This document shows positions 59,806-64,000 of a stretch of 64,000 nucleotides of DNA, in pieces. A program made the position numbers and the translations under genes. The notes beneath the pieces are model-generated. The model saw nothing but the letters and a program-made list of their open reading frames with translations, was not told the origin of the DNA and did no database searches. The number at the start of each line of letters is the position of its first letter. Position 1 is the stretch's first letter. This stretch comes from an uncultured Erythrobacter sp. (GTDB lineage: Bacteria > Pseudomonadota > Alphaproteobacteria > Sphingomonadales > Sphingomonadaceae): NCBI GenBank assembly GCA_947498065.1, contig CANMIS010000001.1, positions 558,001-622,000 of the forward strand, in the 5' to 3' direction.

Positions 59806-60967
59806 GATGAAATTTTCCAAGCTCGCATTCGCCCTATCCCTCCCCGCATTCGCGCTCGCAAGCTGCGGTAATGCAAATTCCGTGGACGAGACCGCTGCCG
59901 AAGGCACGGCCGATCCCACCAACGTCAGCTACAATGTGGAGCCGATGGGTGAGTTCAACGAACCCTGGGCGGTGGCCTTTGCCCCCGGCACAGACATGAT
60001 CTTCCTGACTGAGAAACCCGGCACCATGCGCGCGGTCGACACGACCAGCGGCACAGTGATGGAAGTCACCGGCATGCCTGAGGTTGCCTATGCTGGCCAA
60101 GGCGGCCTGGGCGATATCGCCTTCCTGCCTTCGGAAACCGGCCTGGACAGCCGCACGATCTATTTGAGCTGGGCCGAAGCTGGTGACGGCGGAAAAACGG
60201 GCGCAGCGGTTGGACGCGGCACCTTGTCGTGCGAGGCGGAAGCCTGCGCCGTTTCAGGGCTGGAAGTCATCTGGCGGCAGTCGATCAAGACCGGCAAGCG
60301 CGGCCATTATTCACACCGCATCGCCGTTTCTCCGGATGAGCAATATCTGTTTGTCTCAAGCGGGGACCGGCAAGAGCTGGAGCCTGCGCAGGACAACACC
60401 AACAATCTGGGCACGGTCGTGCGCCTCAACCTCGATGGCACGCCAGCAGAGGGCAATCCCTTTGCCGACGAAGGCGAAGTGCAGTCGCAAATTTGGTCTT
60501 ATGGCCACCGTAATGTGCTGGGCTTAGCGTTCGATCCAGACGGCCAATTGTGGGATCTGGAGCACGGGCCAGCGGGCGGCGATGAGTTTAACAAGGTCAC
60601 GCGCGGCACCAATTATGGCTGGCCGACGGTTTCCGACGGCGAGCATTACAATGGCGACCCGATCCCGAACCACTCGACCCGTCCAGAATTCCAAACCGCA
60701 GCGATTGGCTGGACCCCAGTGATCGCACCGGGTGACTTCCTGTTCTACACGGGTGATGCCTTCCCCGCGTGGAAGGGCGATCCGCTGATGGTCGGCCTCG
60801 CCGCGCTCGGTATCGTCCATGTTGAGATTGACGGCGACACCGCAACCGAAGTTGCGCGCCACACGTTCGACGCGCGCATTCGCGGAATTGAGCAAGGCCC
60901 CGATGGCAACATCTGGCTGATCGAAGACGGCGAAGGCGGCAAGCTGCTTAAAGTTTCGCCTAATTGA
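59804..60967 (+). CDS. PQQ-dependent sugar dehydrogenase-like lipoprotein
   Basis: A 387-aa protein of the soluble glucose dehydrogenase/aldose sugar dehydrogenase (YliI/HHIP) beta-propeller family, which oxidises sugars with PQQ. The lipoprotein signal has lipobox ALASC (Cys21). Propeller strands include GGLGDIAFLP, the HSHRIAVSPDEQ-like blade, GHRNVLGLAFDPDGQLW and EHGPAGGDEFNKVTRGTNYG, the last being diagnostic. Start is one of two tandem ATGs. An 11-bp hairpin follows the stop. Confidence 0.9.
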   Translation: MMKFSKLAFALSLPAFALASCGNANSVDETAAEGTADPTNVSYNVEPMGEFNEPWAVAFAPGTDMIFLTEKPGTMRAVDTTSGTVMEVTGMPEVAYAGQGGLGDIAFLPSETGLDSRTIYLSWAEAGDGGKTGAAVGRGTLSCEAEACAVSGLEVIWRQSIKTGKRGHYSHRIAVSPDEQYLFVSSGDRQELEPAQDNTNNLGTVVRLNLDGTPAEGNPFADEGEVQSQIWSYGHRNVLGLAFDPDGQLWDLEHGPAGGDEFNKVTRGTNYGWPTVSDGEHYNGDPIPNHSTRPEFQTAAIGWTPVIAPGDFLFYTGDAFPAWKGDPLMVGLAALGIVHVEIDGDTATEVARHTFDARIRGIEQGPDGNIWLIEDGEGGKLLKVSPN

Positions 60968-60974
60968 TTGGGCT

Positions 60975-61000
60975 TAGATCAGGACATCCGTCCTGATCTA
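60975..61000 (+). terminator. Hairpin after the sugar-dehydrogenase gene
   Basis: TAGATCAGGAC-ATCC-GTCCTGATCTA is a perfect 11-bp stem, 8 bp after the stop. It has no T tail, so it may act with Rho or protect the mRNA 3' end. Palindromic element copy C begins 5 bp later. Confidence 0.6.
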
Positions 61001-61005
61001 GCCGG

Positions 61006-61083
61006 GCCATCCGCGCCCTCCACCCTTCCACCTGGATGTTATCCGAAACTGTTCCGGGTGGAAGGGTGGAGGGCGCGGGTGGC
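61006..61083. repeat. Palindromic element, copy C
   Basis: A 78-bp element with 31-bp arms matching at 29 positions (both differences allow G-T pairing) and a 16-nt loop that shares 14 of 16 bases with copy B. It lies between the sugar-dehydrogenase and GNAT genes. Confidence 0.95.
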
Positions 61084-61121
61084 TTGGCTTTGAAAACCAA
61101 AACCCCTAAGCGCCCGGCACG

Positions 61122-61679
61122 ATGGCAACACTGATCCCCCTTGCCGCGGTTGAAGCCGCGATGATCGAGCAATTGCTCGACCGTGCCTTTGGCCCAGATC
61201 GCCATGCGCGCACCGCATACCGGATTCGCGAAGGTGTTGAATGGCTGGAAGGGCTCAGCTTCGCCGCGCTCGACGAGGATGAGCTACTGGTCGGCACGAT
61301 TCAGGTCTGGCCAGTCGCGCTGACCGATCCCGATGGGCGCAATTATCCGCTGCTGATGATTGGCCCGGTTGCCGTGCTGCCGGAGCATCAGCGCGAGGGC
61401 TATGGCAAGGCTCTGATGCTCGCCAGCCTGGAGGCGATAGCCAATATGGGCGGCAATGCCACGGCGCTGCCTCAGGTGATGATAGGCGATCCGGAATATT
61501 ATGGCCGCTTCTTCGGCTTCAGCGCCGAACCCACCGCCCATTGGCGAGCGCCCGGCCCGAATGATCCGGCTAGGCTGCTGGTGCGCTGTGACAATCCGGC
61601 GGTGCTGCCGACCAAGGGCAATCTTGGCCCATGGGGTTCTTTTGAGACGGCAAGTAACAGCTCAGACTTGGCGAAGTGA
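61122..61679 (+). CDS. GNAT-family N-acetyltransferase
   Basis: A 185-aa acetyl-CoA-dependent transferase. The acetyl-CoA loop is seen in the strand-loop IGPVAVLPEHQREGYGKALM (QREGYGKA corresponds to Q/RxxGxG/A), preceded by LVGTIQVWPV. YYGRFFGFSAEP is the typical later motif. Substrate unknown. It is followed by the DUF1285 and NUDIX genes in the same direction. Confidence 0.9.
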   Translation: MATLIPLAAVEAAMIEQLLDRAFGPDRHARTAYRIREGVEWLEGLSFAALDEDELLVGTIQVWPVALTDPDGRNYPLLMIGPVAVLPEHQREGYGKALMLASLEAIANMGGNATALPQVMIGDPEYYGRFFGFSAEPTAHWRAPGPNDPARLLVRCDNPAVLPTKGNLGPWGSFETASNSSDLAK

Positions 61680-61707
61680 TCGACATCTGGCATCGCTGCG
61701 CTTGTAA

Positions 61708-62253
61708 ATGCCTTACGAACCACCCCCTTATCTCGCCGACTTGACGCTGGCCCAGATTGCTGAGCAAGTTGCGGCGCGCAAATTGCCCCCGGTTGAAGGT
61801 TGGGCGCCCACCAAAATGGGCGACAGCCGGATGCGCATCGCCGCCGATGGCACATGGTTTCACGATGGCGATCCAATCCGGCGCGAGGCAATGGTGAGAG
61901 CTTTCTCTGGCCTGCTGACGCGCGATGCATCGGGCGAGCATTTCCTGGTCAGCCCGTTTGAAAAGCTCAGCATTGAAGTGGAGGACGCGGCCTTTATCGC
62001 GACCGACTGCGCTCAGCGTGAGGGCGGGCTCGCCTTTTTCCTGAACACCGATGAGCTGGTGATTGCCGGACCTGACCATCCTTTGCGCGCAGCGGGCGAC
62101 GCAGAAACCCCGGCGATTTATCTCCACGTGCGGCGCGGCTGCGAGGCGCGCCTCAACCGCTCCACCTATGCGCAGCTCGCTGAAATCGCGATTGCAAACG
62201 GCGATGACTGGACCGTTTCGAGCGGGGGCGAGACCTTCTCGCTCTTGCCCTGA
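61708..62253 (+). CDS. DUF1285 protein
   Basis: A 181-aa member of the DUF1285 family, recognisable by MRIAADGTWFHDGDPIRREAM-like sequence and YLHVRRGCEARLNRS. The family occurs as a pair of small beta domains and has no assigned biochemical role. It is followed 13 bp later by the NUDIX gene and then the CCA-adding enzyme, a neighbourhood conserved in alphaproteobacteria. Confidence 0.9.
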   Translation: MPYEPPPYLADLTLAQIAEQVAARKLPPVEGWAPTKMGDSRMRIAADGTWFHDGDPIRREAMVRAFSGLLTRDASGEHFLVSPFEKLSIEVEDAAFIATDCAQREGGLAFFLNTDELVIAGPDHPLRAAGDAETPAIYLHVRRGCEARLNRSTYAQLAEIAIANGDDWTVSSGGETFSLLP

Positions 62254-62266
62254 GGCGCCCGCCAAT

Positions 62267-62875
62267 ATGAGCTCGCTCTTCGCTCATCTCAGCCGCCTTT
62301 ACGAAGACGGGCACCGGCACGAAATCACCGACCTGCTGAGCGATAAGAGCTTTTTGGAAGGCGGTCGCACGGCAGAGGCAGCCGTCCTGATCGCGGTGAC
62401 CGACCGCGCGCAGCCCGGCGTCATCCTAACCCAGCGCCCGCAGGATATGCGCGATCATCCCGGCCAAGTCGCCTTTCCTGGCGGCAAGCTGGATCCCGGC
62501 GAAGACGCGATCACCGCCGCCCTGCGAGAGGCGCAGGAAGAGCTCGCGATTGATCCCGCCGATGTGCAAGTGATTGGGGAAACCGATTGCTATCAAACCG
62601 GCACGGGCTTTAATGTGACCCCGGTGCTAGCCGTGGTGCCGCCCGACCTAGAACTGACCCCCAGCCCGGCAGAGGTCGAGGCATGGTTTGAGGTGCCGCT
62701 GGCGACCCTGCTGGAGCAGGACAATTGGGAAAGCCATGAGGTTTTCTGGCGCGGGCAAACGCGGCATTATCTTGAAATGCACTACGAGGGTTTTCGCATC
62801 TGGGGCGTGACGGCGGCAATCATCGCCAATCTGTCGCGGCGGATTGCGCCTGAAAGGCTGGCGAGTGGTGCCTGA
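62267..62875 (+). CDS. CoA pyrophosphatase (NUDIX hydrolase)
   Basis: A 202-aa NUDIX enzyme. The Nudix box GKLDPGEDAITAALREAQEE is complete. The upstream MRDHPGQVAFPGG matches the CoA-specific LLTxRxxxxRxHxGQ extension of the UPF0035/NudL group, which cleaves CoA to 3',5'-ADP and 4'-phosphopantetheine. The ATG at 62267 starts the recognisable family sequence; longer readings enter the DUF1285 gene. Overlaps the next gene by 11 bp. Confidence 0.93.
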   Translation: MSSLFAHLSRLYEDGHRHEITDLLSDKSFLEGGRTAEAAVLIAVTDRAQPGVILTQRPQDMRDHPGQVAFPGGKLDPGEDAITAALREAQEELAIDPADVQVIGETDCYQTGTGFNVTPVLAVVPPDLELTPSPAEVEAWFEVPLATLLEQDNWESHEVFWRGQTRHYLEMHYEGFRIWGVTAAIIANLSRRIAPERLASGA

Positions 62876-64000
62876 TCTCGCCGCAGCAGACTGGCCCAAA
62901 CGCGCCGATTTGCGCGCGCTGACAGAGGCGCTGGGCGCAGACAATATTCGCTGGGTCGGCGGGGCGGTGCGCGACACTTTGGTTGGCATGGCGGTCCACG
63001 ATGTCGATTGCGCGACCAGGTTGACGCCGGACGTGGTGATTGACCGCTGCCGCGAGGCGGGCATTCGCACGGTTCCCACCGGGCTGGACCACGGCACCAT
63101 CACCGCCGTGCTGGAGGGCGGACCGGTTGAGGTCACGACCCTGCGCCGCGATGTCGCCACCGACGGCAGGCGCGCGACCATCGCCTTTGCGCAGGAATGG
63201 CAGGAGGACGCCGCCCGGCGCGATTTCACCATCAACGCGCTGTTCGCGCATCCCGAGACACTCGAAATTTCCGACTATTTCGGCGGGCTGGACGATCTCG
63301 CCGCGCGGCGCGTGCGTTTTATCGGCGATGCCCGGGCCCGCATTCGCGAGGACCACTTGCGGATCCTGCGCTATTACCGGTTCCAAGCACGCTTTGGCGC
63401 GGACTTGGACGCAGAAGCCGAGGAAGCCTGCGAAGAGCTGGCCGGGACGCTCAAGGGCCTCAGCCGGGAGCGGGTGTCGGGCGAATTGCTCGGCATTCTT
63501 GCCCTACCCGATCCGCACCCAACCGCCGCGCGCATGCACGCAAAGGGCGTGCTGGGCGTGATCCTGCCAGAGGCTTGCAAAGCGCATCTGGCCGCGCTTC
63601 AAAACCTGATCGCAGCGGAAACCGCACAAGGCTTTGCGCCCGACCCGCTCAGGCGCTTGGCGGCTCTGCTGCCGCCCATTCGCGAGGTTTCGGAAGCGGT
63701 AGCAGCGCGGCTGCGATTGTCCCGAGCTCAGCGCGCGCGCCTGATCTGCGCGGCGGAACGCAGTCAAGATGATAGCACGAACCCGCTCGCGCTCGCCTAT
63801 TATGAAGGCGCGCAAGGCGCAGCGGACCGGCTGCTGTTGCTGAGCCAGGATGCGAGAGCGGTGAAAGATTGGGAGCGCCCGCAATTCCCGCTAAAAGGCG
63901 GAGAGATTGTCGCGCGCGGCGTGCAGGCTGGACCAGAGGTCGCGCGGTTGTTGCAGACGGTAGAGGCGCGCTGGGTCGACGAGGGTTTCCCAAGCCGCGA
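62865..64000 (+). CDS. cca: CCA tRNA nucleotidyltransferase (3' end cut by the window)
   Basis: A polymerase-beta-superfamily enzyme that adds or repairs the CCA end of tRNAs. The class-II core is clear: VGGAVRDTL with HDVDCATRLTP (two carboxylates), RRDFTINALF, YFGGLDDLAARRVRFIG and ILRYYRFQARF. The frame remains open to the right edge (about 378 codons so far), and the enzyme is usually near 390-420. The start is GTG at 62865 or 62868, with a GAAAGG site before them; both overlap the NUDIX stop. Confidence 0.93.
   Translation, partial: MVPDLAAADWPKRADLRALTEALGADNIRWVGGAVRDTLVGMAVHDVDCATRLTPDVVIDRCREAGIRTVPTGLDHGTITAVLEGGPVEVTTLRRDVATDGRRATIAFAQEWQEDAARRDFTINALFAHPETLEISDYFGGLDDLAARRVRFIGDARARIREDHLRILRYYRFQARFGADLDAEAEEACEELAGTLKGLSRERVSGELLGILALPDPHPTAARMHAKGVLGVILPEACKAHLAALQNLIAAETAQGFAPDPLRRLAALLPPIREVSEAVAARLRLSRAQRARLICAAERSQDDSTNPLALAYYEGAQGAADRLLLLSQDARAVKDWERPQFPLKGGEIVARGVQAGPEVARLLQTVEARWVDEGFPSR

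Overview
The window is one chromosomal stretch of a GC-rich alphaproteobacterium, most likely a member of the Sphingomonadales close to Erythrobacteraceae. The main clues are a CcrM (GANTC) methylase under apparent cell-cycle control, an alphaproteobacterial aa3-type cytochrome oxidase subunit IV, a split PntA transhydrogenase, TonB-dependent receptors, an IF-1 with a Gly/Pro tail, an Aba4-like protein and a WS/DGAT acyltransferase. This placement is inference from gene content; no rRNA is present. No prophage, CRISPR array, rRNA or conventional insertion sequence was seen. Genes are dense on both strands.

Layout. 0-9.3 kb: the tail of a transporter, a zinc alcohol dehydrogenase, an amidohydrolase lipoprotein, a ferritin-like/GtrA pair, an OmpA-family protein, a LysR regulator divergent from a periplasmic protein of unknown function, and an AbgT-type transporter. 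9.4-18.2 kb: uvrC divergent from a BaiN-like flavoprotein, a WS/DGAT-hydrolase pair, and a large TonB-dependent receptor. 18.4-25.4 kb: the housekeeping run infA-maf-RNase E/G-yacG-tRNA-Phe-purC, an M16 peptidase, and purS-purQ. 25.4-31.2 kb: a GGDEF/EAL protein, glmS with an overlapping GFA gene, and an EamA exporter. 31.4-36.9 kb: an O-antigen-ligase-like protein, a PAP2 protein, a CpaF ATPase without visible partners, a second EamA exporter and an entericidin-like lipoprotein. 36.9-45.9 kb: a minus-strand block including dgt, an NAD(P)-binding protein, Aba4, an AMP ligase, a DUF938 methyltransferase, a racemase, a hydrolase, and an SO2930/SO2931-like cytochrome and beta-helix pair. 45.9-49.8 kb: the pnt operon with cox subunit IV. 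50-56.5 kb: an NtrC-like regulator, an SDR, a PhoD phosphatase, folP and two beta-barrel proteins. 56.6-64 kb: ccrM, a CaCA antiporter, rnhB, a PQQ-type sugar dehydrogenase, a GNAT, DUF1285, a NUDIX CoA pyrophosphatase and a CCA-adding enzyme that runs off the end.

The most unusual signals are repeat systems. First, a 442-bp unit sits between pntA-1 and pntA-2. It is bounded by 48-bp inverted repeats that each fold into two hairpins; the two copies differ by compensated stem changes, and the unit encodes a DUF559/Vsr-like nuclease whose protein ends are made from the repeats. It resembles, by analogy only, a REP/RAYT-type module with a PD-(D/E)XK nuclease in place of a transposase. Second, a 78-bp palindromic element occurs three times. 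Two copies are intergenic, and one lies in frame within the BaiN-like gene, adding exactly 26 codons. Also notable are an NtrC-family regulator that has lost the GAFTGA and arginine-finger motifs, a WS/DGAT enzyme with a histone-H1-like tail, and a ccrM upstream region carrying a DnaA box, paired GANTC sites and a CtrA-like box.
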